From assembly GCA_044432745.1 (NCBI GenBank), contig JAWXUH010000001.1, forward strand, positions 62,001 through 126,000: DNA of 64,000 bases. Reading direction: 5' to 3'. Positions within the stretch are counted from its first letter, which is position 1, and each line of letters begins with the position of its first letter. Below are positions 1-8,411 of this stretch, piece after piece. The notes beneath the pieces were generated by a model that saw only the letters and a list, made by a program, of their open reading frames with translations, did not search any database and had not been told where the DNA came from. The translations under genes and the position numbers were made by a program. The DNA comes from CAKOSP01 sp044432745 (GTDB lineage Bacteria > Bacillota_I > Bacilli_A > RF39 > UBA660).

Positions 1-2343
1 AAAATATATAACCATTTCATAGTTTTTAGTATTTACTATAAATGATGTTTTATTTTGTTTTTCAGTTACTATTTGAGTATCTAATTTAAGTAATTTATTT
101 ATCAATGTATAATCATTTTCTTTTTCGATATATAACTCAAAATCTTTTGTTATCTTATTTTCAAGTTTTATATTTCTAAATATTTTAATAAATTCAATTG
201 TTTCTTCTATTTTTTCAGTTTCTTCTTTATAAATTTCTTCTTTATTATATTCAGGATAACTTGATAACATTATTGACTCTTTGTTATTTATACTTATCAT
301 TTTATAAATTTCTTCTGTTATAAATGGAGTAAATGGATGCATCATTTTAAGTATTCCATTTAGTACATAAATTAATGTACTTTGAGTACTTTCTTTATCA
401 AGTGAAAATTTACTCATTTCTATGTAATTATCACAGAAATCAGACCAAATAAAGTTATATAAATCTGTTCCTACTAAATTGAAATCATATTTTTCCATAT
501 TCTTTTTAACTTCTTTTATTGTATTGTTATATTTTGTTAAAATCCATTTATCTTTATCTTCTAAATTAGTTAGTTTAACTTCTTTTAAATCTTCAGTATT
601 CATAAGTACATATCTTGATGCATTCCACAGTTTATTTAAGAAATTCCATGATGCAGCAACTTTTTCTTCATCATATCTTAAATCTGTTCCTGCACTTGAT
701 GATGTAGTTAAGAAAAATCTTAGTGCATCTGCTCCATATTTTTCAATTACGTCCATAGGATCTACACCATTACCTAGACTTTTTGACATTTTTCTACCAT
801 CTTTATCTCTTATTAATCCATGAATTAAACAATCTTTAAATGGTCTTTTTTCAGTAAAATGTAATCCTTGGAATGTCATTCTATTTACCCAAAATGGTAT
901 TATGTCATATCCTGTTACAAGTACGTTATTAGGATAGTATCTAGATAAATCATCTGATTTATTATCTGGCCAACCTAGAGTTGAAAAAGGCCATAATGCA
1001 CTTGAGAACCATGTATCTAGTACATCTTCATCTTGAATCCAACCATCTTCTGATGGTGCATCTAATCCTACATAAATTTCATCTTCTTTGTACCATGCTG
1101 GTATTTTATGTCCCCACCATAATTGTCTTGATATACACCAATCGTATGTAATTTCCATCCAGTGAATCATTGTTTTTTCATATCTACTTGGTACAAAGTT
1201 AACTTTATTATCTTTATCCTCTTGATTTTCTAAAACTCTGTCTGCTAGTGGTCTCATTTTAACAAACCATTGATTTGATAAATATGGTTCTACTATTTCA
1301 TCTGTTCTTTCAGAATGTCCAACACTATGTGTCATTTCTTCTATCTTAACTAAATTACCTAGTTCTTCTAACTTTTTAATTACTTCTTTTCTTGCTTTAA
1401 CTCTATCTAAATTAACAAATCCTTCTGCTACTTCATTAAGTGTACCATCAGTGTTTAAACAATTTATTATTTCTAAATTATGTCTTTTTCCTATTTCGAA
1501 GTCATTTGGATCATGAGCTGGTGTTACTTTTAATACTCCAGTTCCAAAATCAAGTTCAACGTGTTCATCACCTACTATAGGTATTTCTCTATTTAATATA
1601 GGTAGTATTGCTTTTTTACCAATGAAATCTTTATATCTTTCATCATTTGGATTAACTGCTAGTGCTGTATCTCCAAACATAGTCTCTGGTCTTGTAGTTG
1701 CTACTTCTAAATATATATCTGTATCTTTTACTTGATAATTTATATGATAAAAAGCACCTTTAACATCTTTATATATTACTTCTTCATTAGAAAGTGCAGT
1801 TTTTGCAAGCGGATCCCAATTTATTATTTTCTTTCCTCTATAAATTAATCCTTCTTTATATAATTTAACAAATACTTCGTTTACTGCTTTATTTAATCCT
1901 TCATCAAGTGTAAATCTTTCTTTTGAATAACATAAACTAAGACCTAATTTAGACCACTGCGCTCTGATGTTTTCAGAATATTCTTCTTTCCAACTCCATG
2001 CATGTTTTAACCATTCTTCTCTAGATATTCCCCTTGGATTAATTCCCATATCTTTTAACTTAGCATCTATTTTTGCTTGTGTTGCTATTCCTGCATGATC
2101 CATTCCTGGTATCCATACTGCATCAAAATTATTTAATTTTTTATAACGTATTAATATATCTTGAAGCGCTGTATCCCACGCATGACCTAAATGTAATTTA
2201 CCCGTTACATTTGGTGGAGGTATCACTATAGCATACGGTTCTTTTCTTTTATCTGTTTCTAGACTTTCAAATAAATTATTTTCAAGCCAATATTTGTATT
2301 TACCCTCTTCTACTTTCTCGTGATTATATTTTGTTTCTAACAT
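1..2343 (-). CDS. valS: Valyl-tRNA synthetase, 3' end cut by window edge
   Basis: Class I aminoacyl-tRNA synthetase that charges tRNA-Val in the cytoplasm. The open frame runs from an ATG at 2343 (preceded by AAAGGAG) to base 1 without a stop, giving 781 codons of a protein that is usually about 880 residues. The missing part should be the C-terminal anticodon-binding tail and coiled coil. The N-terminus has the IPPPNVTGKLHLGHAW segment that carries the HIGH signature, and the KMSKS signature (KMSKSLGNGVDPMD) lies around 770-795. The gene is preceded by a T-box leader (2352-2565), so it is very likely regulated by uncharged tRNA-Val. Identification is secure. Confidence 0.97.
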   Translation of the reverse strand, partial: MLETKYNHEKVEEGKYKYWLENNLFESLETDKRKEPYAIVIPPPNVTGKLHLGHAWDTALQDILIRYKKLNNFDAVWIPGMDHAGIATQAKIDAKLKDMGINPRGISREEWLKHAWSWKEEYSENIRAQWSKLGLSLCYSKERFTLDEGLNKAVNEVFVKLYKEGLIYRGKKIINWDPLAKTALSNEEVIYKDVKGAFYHINYQVKDTDIYLEVATTRPETMFGDTALAVNPNDERYKDFIGKKAILPILNREIPIVGDEHVELDFGTGVLKVTPAHDPNDFEIGKRHNLEIINCLNTDGTLNEVAEGFVNLDRVKARKEVIKKLEELGNLVKIEEMTHSVGHSERTDEIVEPYLSNQWFVKMRPLADRVLENQEDKDNKVNFVPSRYEKTMIHWMEITYDWCISRQLWWGHKIPAWYKEDEIYVGLDAPSEDGWIQDEDVLDTWFSSALWPFSTLGWPDNKSDDLSRYYPNNVLVTGYDIIPFWVNRMTFQGLHFTEKRPFKDCLIHGLIRDKDGRKMSKSLGNGVDPMDVIEKYGADALRFFLTTSSSAGTDLRYDEEKVAASWNFLNKLWNASRYVLMNTEDLKEVKLTNLEDKDKWILTKYNNTIKEVKKNMEKYDFNLVGTDLYNFIWSDFCDNYIEMSKFSLDKESTQSTLIYVLNGILKMMHPFTPFITEEIYKMISINNKESIMLSSYPEYNKEEIYKEETEKIEETIEFIKIFRNIKLENKITKDFELYIEKENDYTLINKLLKLDTQIVTEKQNKTSFIVNTKNYEMVIYF

Positions 2344-2351
2344 ATTTTTCT

Positions 2352-2565
2352 CCTTTAAAAAACGATAACTCTGCCTTCTTAACAAAGGACGAGAGTTACC
2401 GTGGTACCACCTTATTTTTTACTTATTTTGACTATATCGTATCAACACGTTTTAAACTCCCTACGCAACTTTCTTAATAATTTTTATACTAGTTTACATC
2501 AACCACTAGCTTTCTATAATAAAATATTATTATTACTTCCTCGTATTTCTTTGTTTAACAATAGT
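2352..2565 (-). promoter_or_regulatory. T-box riboswitch leader of valS, probable GUU (Val) specifier
   Basis: On the minus strand the conserved T-box sequence AGGTGGTACCACGG lies at 2412-2399. The base after UGG is U, which would pair with a discriminator A as in tRNA-Val. Downstream, GTAACTCT...CCTT pairs with AAGG.AGAGTTAT followed by a T run (about 2400-2353), forming the terminator that the antiterminator would replace. Upstream, stem I shows an apical GGTTGATGTAAAC segment and a loop-E-like pair of AGTA (5' side) and GAA (3' side). The triplet GTT at 2469-2467 follows the GAA and is the best candidate for the valine specifier. The specifier assignment is inference; the T-box itself is clear. 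Confidence 0.92.
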
Positions 2566-2573
2566 ATTTTATC

Positions 2574-2609
2574 AAAAAAAAAATATAAACACAAGATTTA
2601 TTTATATTT
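2574..2609 (-). terminator. Intrinsic terminator after the nuclease gene
   Basis: Nine-base-pair AT stem AAATATAAA/TTTATATTT (2601-2609 with 2581-2589) followed on the minus strand by a long T run. It lies just past the nuclease stop and overlaps the region where the valS promoter is expected. Confidence 0.65.
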
Positions 2610-2614
2610 TTTTA

Positions 2615-3316
2615 TTAATTTTCTTTTGTTATATGACTTGATCCATCAGCGTAATTTATTGTCACTCCTGGCTCAATATTATATACAAATACATTAAATT
2701 CTATTCCATCACCATTATCTTCAACAGAGTAAGCTTCCATAATTATACCGCTTGCTACTAAATTATCATCCTCATACACAGGAGTAATTCTATATAAAAC
2801 TGTATTCTTTGTTTCTTTAATATAATCTGCTACCATGTTTTCAAAAGGGAGCATTCCACCTACATTAAATGTTCTAGTACCTGTTATTAAATTTTTCTCA
2901 TTTGCATTTTCTCCAGTTAACTGAAAACCTATTAAATGAGATCTATTATATAAGTAAGTTCCACTTACAAAATCGTATGTAGCTTGTATCCATCCACTTG
3001 GAGTTACACTTGAAATACTTTCTCTATCTTCAGTTGGCATTAATTCAATACCAATTCTAGCGTAAGCTCCTCCTGTTCTACCAAGTGTATCTAAATCACT
3101 GTAACTTTCAAATACTTCAAGTTTATAATCTTCTTCCGTAAAATAAGGAATATTATCATTTATAATATAGAATAATTCATCATTATATTCTTTAATTTCT
3201 ATATTTGAATAATCTAAACCAAAAGATTCATTTAGAAAGTCAAATTCTACTCCATATGTTATTGTTAGAAATAAACCAACTACTAATAATCCAATACTTT
3301 TAAATATCTTTTCCAT
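2615..3316 (-). CDS. DNA/RNA non-specific endonuclease (EndA/DNA-entry nuclease type), membrane-anchored or secreted
   Basis: 233-residue nuclease of the EndA-like DNA/RNA non-specific endonuclease family. Residues about 7-23 are a hydrophobic signal or anchor segment, so the enzyme should act outside the membrane. The catalytic region reads YNRSHLIGFQLTGENANEKN, with the family's active-site His in NRSHL, followed by LITGTR, MLPFEN and VLYRITPVY, and ends with the typical MEAYSVEDNG segment. Start ATG is supported by GAGAGGAA upstream. The 3319-3705 gene lies two bases upstream, so the two are probably co-transcribed. Likely roles are nucleic acid scavenging or DNA processing at the surface; which one cannot be read from sequence. 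Confidence 0.9.
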   Translation of the reverse strand: MEKIFKSIGLLVVGLFLTITYGVEFDFLNESFGLDYSNIEIKEYNDELFYIINDNIPYFTEEDYKLEVFESYSDLDTLGRTGGAYARIGIELMPTEDRESISSVTPSGWIQATYDFVSGTYLYNRSHLIGFQLTGENANEKNLITGTRTFNVGGMLPFENMVADYIKETKNTVLYRITPVYEDDNLVASGIIMEAYSVEDNGDGIEFNVFVYNIEPGVTINYADGSSHITKEN

Positions 3317-3318
3317 TT

Positions 3319-3705
3319 TTATTTCCTCTCATATACTATTTTTGTAATATTATCATGAGAATTACCTTGAAATTCTATTTTTTCTAATTCTTTATAAGCA
3401 TTAAGATTTAGTTTTAAGAATTTATCTGAAGGATAATCTCTATTCCAGTAGTATACAATCAGAATATTGATATCTTTTATACTGCTTAACTCATCACATT
3501 CATAAAATACATAACTACTTTCACTAGTAGTTATATGTTGCTCTAGATTATTTTTAGTAAATATATCTAAAGCTGATTTATTTACTAAAATTTTGCTATT
3601 TTCAGCTTCTTTTATCATATCTTCTAAGACTTTAATATCACTTGATTGTCTTTTATTAAAAAAACTTAATCCTAAGTTATTACTTACTGTTACAAAATAC
3701 TTCAT
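3319..3705 (-). CDS. Unknown 128-residue protein upstream of the nuclease
   Basis: Not recognised. An in-frame ATG also exists at 3717, but GGTGGT sits just before the ATG at 3705 (MKYFVTV), so the shorter start is preferred. The protein is mixed alpha/beta with no membrane segment or signal peptide and no cysteine cluster. It ends with a basic tail (KIVYERK). It is followed after two bases by the start of the nuclease gene, which suggests one transcript and perhaps a partner role such as inhibitor or regulator; that is only positional inference. Confidence 0.6.
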   Translation of the reverse strand: MKYFVTVSNNLGLSFFNKRQSSDIKVLEDMIKEAENSKILVNKSALDIFTKNNLEQHITTSESSYVFYECDELSSIKDINILIVYYWNRDYPSDKFLKLNLNAYKELEKIEFQGNSHDNITKIVYERK

Positions 3706-3803
3706 TTTTACCACCATAATAAGTCTATCATTTTTTTGAAAAAAAATCTATTTTTTCTTGTTTTTTTCTTCTTTTTGATATATTATATTTTGCGGGGGTT
3801 TTT

Positions 3804-4793
3804 ATGAATGATAATAATTGTAATAAAAACATATTACATACAAATAATATCTATAATAAAAACAAATTTGATATGGCAGAAGATGCTATTAAATTAAAAA
3901 AATATAATCTTGCTGCTTCTTACTACTTAGAGATAATGGAAAGTACTAATTTACAACATTCTAGTATTTTTAAGTTAGTAAATTTATATTATAGATGCGG
4001 GAAACTACAAGAATGTAGAGACCTTCTTACAAACTTTGAATGCTTATCTAGAGAAGATAAAATAAGAAAATTAACTTTACTTTCTAAACTTGAAAATAAA
4101 GAATATAATTATGTTACTTCTTATAATTTAGCTAATGAAGTTATTAATAAACTTGATAAAAATGATAAATTCGCTTTATATAATAGAGCGTTATCACTTC
4201 TTAACTTAGGAGAATATAAAGAAGCTAGAGTTGATTTTATGAAAATAAAAAATTATCCAGAACTTTACGAAGTTTCTATGATATATTTAATTAAAATAGA
4301 AATCATATTAGGAAATCTTAGACAAGCTTTTAATTTAGCTAACTCTATAATTACTTCAGATTTAAGAATTAAACAAAAAATACAATATTTTAAATATTAT
4401 TTATCAAAAGAACTTAATGTACCTTTTATTAATCCTGCTGAGGATATATACAGTATTATGATCGATAAAAGTACTGATAACACAACACTTTCTAGACATA
4501 TTAAAAAACACTTTAATGATTACACTAAAAGTGAATCACTTAAGTTTTTAAATATTACAGTAGATGAACTTATTACAGAGGTTGAAGAAAGAATTAAAGA
4601 ATACTATTATTCTTATGCTAAATGCTCAGATAGATATATTGTAGAACTTCAACATGGAACAACTAGTACTGATAATGATAAAAATCATGCTACTGTTTAT
4701 GTTAATTTCGATACATCTAAAATTTTAACTTTTTATCCTATATCAGTTTCTGATCAATTTGATAAAGAAGGTTATGGAAGAATAAAAAAATAA
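3804..4793 (+). CDS. TPR-repeat protein, paralogue of the convergent neighbour
   Basis: 329 residues, soluble, with tetratricopeptide-like helical pairs over roughly residues 20-200 (for example AEDAIKLKKYNLAASYYLEI and ALYNRALSLLNLGEYKEARV). The C-terminal 120 residues form a separate domain ending in DKEGYGRIKK. Start is supported by GGGGG upstream of ATG. The gene at 4820-5794 on the other strand has the same layout and the same C-terminal signature (DIEGYGRIRK), so the two are diverged paralogues in convergent orientation sharing one terminator. TPR domains mediate protein binding; the role is unknown. It is one of three TPR proteins in the first 16 kb. Confidence 0.85.
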   Translation: MNDNNCNKNILHTNNIYNKNKFDMAEDAIKLKKYNLAASYYLEIMESTNLQHSSIFKLVNLYYRCGKLQECRDLLTNFECLSREDKIRKLTLLSKLENKEYNYVTSYNLANEVINKLDKNDKFALYNRALSLLNLGEYKEARVDFMKIKNYPELYEVSMIYLIKIEIILGNLRQAFNLANSIITSDLRIKQKIQYFKYYLSKELNVPFINPAEDIYSIMIDKSTDNTTLSRHIKKHFNDYTKSESLKFLNITVDELITEVEERIKEYYYSYAKCSDRYIVELQHGTTSTDNDKNHATVYVNFDTSKILTFYPISVSDQFDKEGYGRIKK

Positions 4794-4823
4794 ATACTTT
4801 TATTAAAGTATTTATTTTTTTAT
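4792..4823. terminator. Bidirectional terminator between convergent TPR genes
   Basis: Stem AAATACTTT/AAAGTATTT with a four-base loop, T run on the plus strand and A run before it, placed between the two convergent stop codons. It can serve both genes. Confidence 0.75.
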
Positions 4824-5794
4824 TTTCTAATTCTTCCGTATCCTTCAATATCAAATTCACTTGAGACACATACTGGATGTACTGTTAATATATTATTTTC
4901 TAAAGATGTATATATTTTTGCATAATCTACACTCTTGTTGCTGCCTACTATAGTAGTATGTGGTAAATCTACAATATATGAATTAGATGACTTACCTATA
5001 GTTAATTCATAATCTATCATTTGTTTTTCTATTTCTCTTATAAATGATAATCTATCTTTTACATCTTCAAATTGAAGAGAATCTCCATCATTCATAGAAT
5101 TAAAGTGCTTATTAATATGAAATATTAATAATCTATAATCATCAGTTTCATCTATATTAATACTGTAATTATCAACTATTACATTATATTCTCTATTTAA
5201 CATTTTTGATATATGGTATTTTAAATAATTTAATTTCTTTCTCATATTGTGGGATGTTGGAACATGTGAGTTAGCTAATATTAATGCGTTTGTGTAGTTT
5301 CCTTTCATTATTTCTATTCTTATTAAATATATATAACTATTGTCACTTAAATCAAGACCTTTACTTAGTCTTTTAAATATTTCTTGTGCTCTATCATATT
5401 CATACAAATTTAGAAGAGATACTGCTTTATTATAAAGTGCATATGTGTTTTTACCACTAGTTTTTCTTAAAACTTCATCACTTATCTCAACTGATCTACA
5501 AAAATTATATTCATATAGATCTAGTTTAGATAAAATTGTATTTTTATTAATTTGTTCTTCTTGATTTTTACATACATACTCATTTAACAATATTCTAGAT
5601 TCATCATATTTACCTAGTTTAATATAAAGATTTGCTAATCTATAAATCGCTTTAGAATCGTTATTATCTTTTATAATATTTAAATATATTAATTCTGCAT
5701 CATTAAACTTTGAATTTCTATCATTTTCTAAAGCACAATTTAATTTCTCGCTTAAACTTAAAAAATTAAAATCTGTTTTTTTATTAGTATTCAT
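4820..5794 (-). CDS. TPR-repeat protein, paralogue of the convergent neighbour
   Basis: 324 residues. TPR-like helical repeats occupy about residues 10-200 (AIYRLANLYIKLGKYDESRI, ALYNKAVSLLNLYEYDRAQE). A C-terminal domain follows with HINKHFNSMNDGDSLQFEDV, which parallels HIKKHFNDYTKSESLKFLNI in the 3804-4793 protein, and the shared ending EGYGRIRK. RBS AAAGGGG precedes the ATG. No signal peptide or membrane segment. The order with the sporulation genes (5857 onward, same strand) could place it after ymxH on a transcript, but a 60-base gap and palindromic bases near 5795-5815 make that uncertain. Function unknown. Confidence 0.85.
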   Translation of the reverse strand: MNTNKKTDFNFLSLSEKLNCALENDRNSKFNDAELIYLNIIKDNNDSKAIYRLANLYIKLGKYDESRILLNEYVCKNQEEQINKNTILSKLDLYEYNFCRSVEISDEVLRKTSGKNTYALYNKAVSLLNLYEYDRAQEIFKRLSKGLDLSDNSYIYLIRIEIMKGNYTNALILANSHVPTSHNMRKKLNYLKYHISKMLNREYNVIVDNYSINIDETDDYRLLIFHINKHFNSMNDGDSLQFEDVKDRLSFIREIEKQMIDYELTIGKSSNSYIVDLPHTTIVGSNKSVDYAKIYTSLENNILTVHPVCVSSEFDIEGYGRIRK

Positions 5795-5856
5795 TCGATA
5801 ATCCCCTTTAATCGAACAATATAATACTACAAAAATGTCATAAATACAATAAATAT

Positions 5857-6075
5857 TTATTTAATTAATATCACATCTGATCCTATTTTAACTATTCTAG
5901 AAAACTCTATTATTGATTCATCAGTTCTAAATACTCTTTTAAATACTTTTTTAGGTTCTGTTGAAAATCTCAATATTTTTCCTGTATCATCAATTTCTAC
6001 ATCAATTATTCTTCCCATATTAAAACCTGTTTCTAAATTTATTATGTCCTTTTTTTGTAAATCACTTAAGTGCAT
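5857..6075 (-). CDS. YlmC/YmxH-family PRC-barrel sporulation protein
   Basis: 72-residue single PRC-barrel protein of the YlmC/YmxH family, matching the family start (LSDLQKKDIINLETGFNMGRI) and beta-strand pattern. In Bacillus and Clostridia this family is encoded directly downstream of sigG, as here, and is annotated as sporulation-associated. RBS AAAGGTGATATAACT precedes the ATG at 6075. Molecular function is unknown in the family. The 26-base spacing after sigG suggests co-transcription. Confidence 0.85.
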   Translation of the reverse strand: MHLSDLQKKDIINLETGFNMGRIIDVEIDDTGKILRFSTEPKKVFKRVFRTDESIIEFSRIVKIGSDVILIK

Positions 6076-6101
6076 AGTTATATCACCTTTATTAATTATA
6101 T

Positions 6102-6875
6102 TTATTTTATTAATTTTCTAACATTATTTATTGCAGTTTTTTCTATCCTAGATACTTGCGCTTGTGAAATATTATATAATTCTGCTAATTCTGTTTGTGT
6201 TTTTCCTATTATAAAACGTTCAATAAGAACTTCTTTCTCTCTTTCTTTTAATACGTTCAGTGCATCTTTTAATGATAATAATGTATCGTTATCATAATAT
6301 GAACTATCATCACTTAATTTATCTTGAAGATATATAGCATCTCCCCCATCATTATATATAGGTTCAAACATACTCATAGGTTCTTTTAATGCATCAAGTG
6401 CGTAACCAACACTAAATTCGTCTATATTTAAACTTAGAGCAATTTCCCTATTAGTTGGATATGTACCGTTTATATTAAGATATTCATCTTTAAATTTAAT
6501 TATTTGATATGCTAAGTCTTTTGTACTTCTAGATACTCTTATTGATGTGTTATCCCTTAGATACCTTTTTACTTCTCCAATTATTAAGTATACTGCATAC
6601 GTACTAAATTGAAGATTATAACTTAAATCAAAATTATCTATTGCCTTAATTAAACCTATTACTCCTACCTGGAATAAATCATCTTTGTTAACATTTACTT
6701 TGTTAAATTTTTTTAATATACTTAATACTAATTTTAAGTTTCCTTCAATAAGTTTATCTTTTGCCTCTAAATCTCCTTCTTGCATACTTTTAAATAATTC
6801 TATCATCTCTTTATTCTTAAGTACTGTTATTTCACTTGTATTAATACCTGTTATATCTACCTTGTAATTTGTCAT
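6102..6875 (-). CDS. sigG: Forespore sigma factor SigG
   Basis: 257-residue late-forespore RNA polymerase sigma factor. The N-terminus (YKVDITGINTSEITVLKN) matches the SigG-specific leader that starts VEICGVDTSKLPVLKN in Bacillus. Region 2 shows DDLFQVGVIGLIKAIDNFD and FSTYAV...GEVKRYLRDN; the SigF/SigG-type MFEPIYNDGGDAIYLQDK stretch follows; region 4 has the HTH ISQAQVSRIEK. The ATG at 6875 is chosen over 6890 because AAAGGG precedes it and the likely transcription start (about 6887) would exclude the upstream ATG. A terminator after sigE and a forespore-type promoter (6894-6923) make it a separate transcription unit. Confidence 0.96.
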   Translation of the reverse strand: MTNYKVDITGINTSEITVLKNKEMIELFKSMQEGDLEAKDKLIEGNLKLVLSILKKFNKVNVNKDDLFQVGVIGLIKAIDNFDLSYNLQFSTYAVYLIIGEVKRYLRDNTSIRVSRSTKDLAYQIIKFKDEYLNINGTYPTNREIALSLNIDEFSVGYALDALKEPMSMFEPIYNDGGDAIYLQDKLSDDSSYYDNDTLLSLKDALNVLKEREKEVLIERFIIGKTQTELAELYNISQAQVSRIEKTAINNVRKLIK

Positions 6876-6893
6876 ATAAATCCCTTTCATTTT

Positions 6894-6923
6894 TATAGTG
6901 GAACGATTTATATTTTTTTATAC
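6894..6923 (-). promoter_or_regulatory. Forespore (SigF/SigG-type) promoter of sigG
   Basis: Minus strand: GTATA (6923-6919), 18-base spacer, CACTATA (6900-6894), close to the forespore sigma pattern GNATR and CATNNTA (one mismatch). It lies right after the sigE terminator and its predicted start would give a 12-base leader before the SigG ATG at 6875. Matches the known forespore-specific transcription of sigG in Bacillus. Confidence 0.55.
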
Positions 6924-6948
6924 AAAAAAAATAGTATTTCTACTATTT
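6924..6948 (-). terminator. Intrinsic terminator between sigE and sigG
   Basis: Minus strand AAATAGTA-GAAA-TACTATTT followed by an eight-base T run, five bases past the sigE stop. Separates mother-cell sigE from forespore sigG transcription. Confidence 0.85.
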
Positions 6949-6952
6949 GATA

Positions 6953-7642
6953 TTATGTATTCATTACATTTTGTAGCCTCTTTACAACCTTCTTTTCTAT
7001 TCTAGATATATATGATTGTGATATTCCAAGCATTTGAGCTACTTCCTTTTGAGTATATTCCTTTGTATTATTTAAACCATATCTTAATGTCATTATCTCT
7101 TTATCTCTAGATTTTAATGTTTCTATCTCTTTATTAAGTGTTTCTCTTATAATACTCTTCTCAAGTTCATCTTGAACAAGCGTTGGCTCTGTTCCTAGAA
7201 TATCTTCTAATTTTAGTAAGTTACCCTCTGCATCATAATTAAGTGCTTCATCCATACTCATTTCTATTCTTGTTTTTTTATTCTTTCTTAAGAACATTAA
7301 TATTTCGTTAGATATACATCTTGATGCATATGTTGCAAGCCTTATATTTTTATCTATCTTGTATGTATTGATTCCTTTTATAAGACCTATAGATCCTATG
7401 GATACTAAATCTTCTAAATCATATATTCCATTTTCGTATTTTTTAGCTAAAAAGACTACTAGTCTTAAATTATGTTCTATTAATATATTTCTTGCTTCCT
7501 CATCTCCTTCTTGAAATTTTATTAAATATTCTAACTCTTTTTCTTTAGTTAGTGGTGGTGGTAGTTTATCTGTTGCACCTACGAAATATAATTCATTCTT
7601 CTTATATTTCTTCTTGAATAATTCTAGTATTTTTTTAAACAT
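6953..7642 (-). CDS. sigE: Mother-cell sigma factor pro-SigE
   Basis: 229 residues, early mother-cell sigma factor made as an inactive precursor. The pro-sequence of about 20-25 basic residues (KKILELFKKKYKK) leads to ELYFVGATDKLPPPL, aligning with EVYYIGGSEALPPPL around the cleavage site of Bacillus SigE. Core motifs include NLRLVVFLAKKYENGI, EDLVSIGSIGLIKGINT, ATYASRCISNEILMFLRKNK, and the C-terminal HTH ISQSYISRIEK. RBS GGAGG sits inside the end of spoIIGA, and the two genes overlap by eight bases, so translation is likely coupled with the gene for its processing protease. Confidence 0.97.
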   Translation of the reverse strand: MFKKILELFKKKYKKNELYFVGATDKLPPPLTKEKELEYLIKFQEGDEEARNILIEHNLRLVVFLAKKYENGIYDLEDLVSIGSIGLIKGINTYKIDKNIRLATYASRCISNEILMFLRKNKKTRIEMSMDEALNYDAEGNLLKLEDILGTEPTLVQDELEKSIIRETLNKEIETLKSRDKEIMTLRYGLNNTKEYTQKEVAQMLGISQSYISRIEKKVVKRLQNVMNT

Positions 7643-8411
7643 TTAAATCCTCCATCAATTTATAATTTAAAATACAGTCACTACCATTTAAGTTTATTTC
7701 ATTATCACTAATTCCTAGCATATAATTTTTAAACTTTTGTTTATTTATTTCAATATATTCTACTGTGTAGCATTTTATTAATCCCTCTTTATTTACTCCA
7801 TGATATGGTACATATATAGGATTTTTTCCTTCATATATATTTTTATTAATTATTATTATATATTTCTTTGTCATAGGATCTTTTAGTTTGTTTCCAGAAT
7901 CTATAAATCCGGATAACTTTATTGTTTCTTTTCTATCCTTTATTTTAATAATTATTTCATGATTTAAATTAAGTTTCTCTTTTAATAATTTTATATGATT
8001 ATAATAAATAAACATTACTACTGGAGCCATCAATAAAATCAATATGTAATTTATATAAAATTCGTTTTTAAAAAATACTAGATTATCTCTTTTATATGAA
8101 AATTCAATGGTTAAATAATATAATGCTCCAGCAAGGATAACACTATTCATATATAGATATAATGTATTTGTTAATGTATTTTTTTTACCAAACGCTACTA
8201 ACGTCATAATTATACTTATAATTATTTTTAATATAAATAATATTAATTGATTAAATTCTATAAAAAGTAATATCATACTGATTGATCCTACTAATGAAGC
8301 TAATATAATTCTTTTTATATTAAATACTCTTTTTAAAATAACTCCTGTTGTAATTAGTAATAAAAAGTCATAAATGAAATTTAGTAAAAATACTAAGTCT
8401 AAATATATCAC
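7635..8411 (-). CDS. spoIIGA: SpoIIGA, membrane aspartic protease that activates pro-SigE
   Basis: 258 residues. Five hydrophobic segments fill roughly residues 2-135, followed by a cytosolic domain with the family's catalytic motif DSGNKLKDP (Asp171). This is the layout of SpoIIGA, the septal protease that cleaves pro-SigE after a signal from the forespore. The start codon is GTG at 8411 (MIYLD), with GGTGATAG upstream. The gene heads the spoIIGA-sigE unit and has a Spo0A-box promoter (8434-8462). Confidence 0.95.
   Translation of the reverse strand: MIYLDLVFLLNFIYDFLLLITTGVILKRVFNIKRIILASLVGSISMILLFIEFNQLILFILKIIISIIMTLVAFGKKNTLTNTLYLYMNSVILAGALYYLTIEFSYKRDNLVFFKNEFYINYILILLMAPVVMFIYYNHIKLLKEKLNLNHEIIIKIKDRKETIKLSGFIDSGNKLKDPMTKKYIIIINKNIYEGKNPIYVPYHGVNKEGLIKCYTVEYIEINKQKFKNYMLGISDNEINLNGSDCILNYKLMEDLNV

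Noticed and set aside
479..823. 114-residue plus-strand open frame inside valS
   Set aside because: It is antisense to the conserved valS coding frame (KMSKS region), has no ribosome site and shows low-complexity composition.
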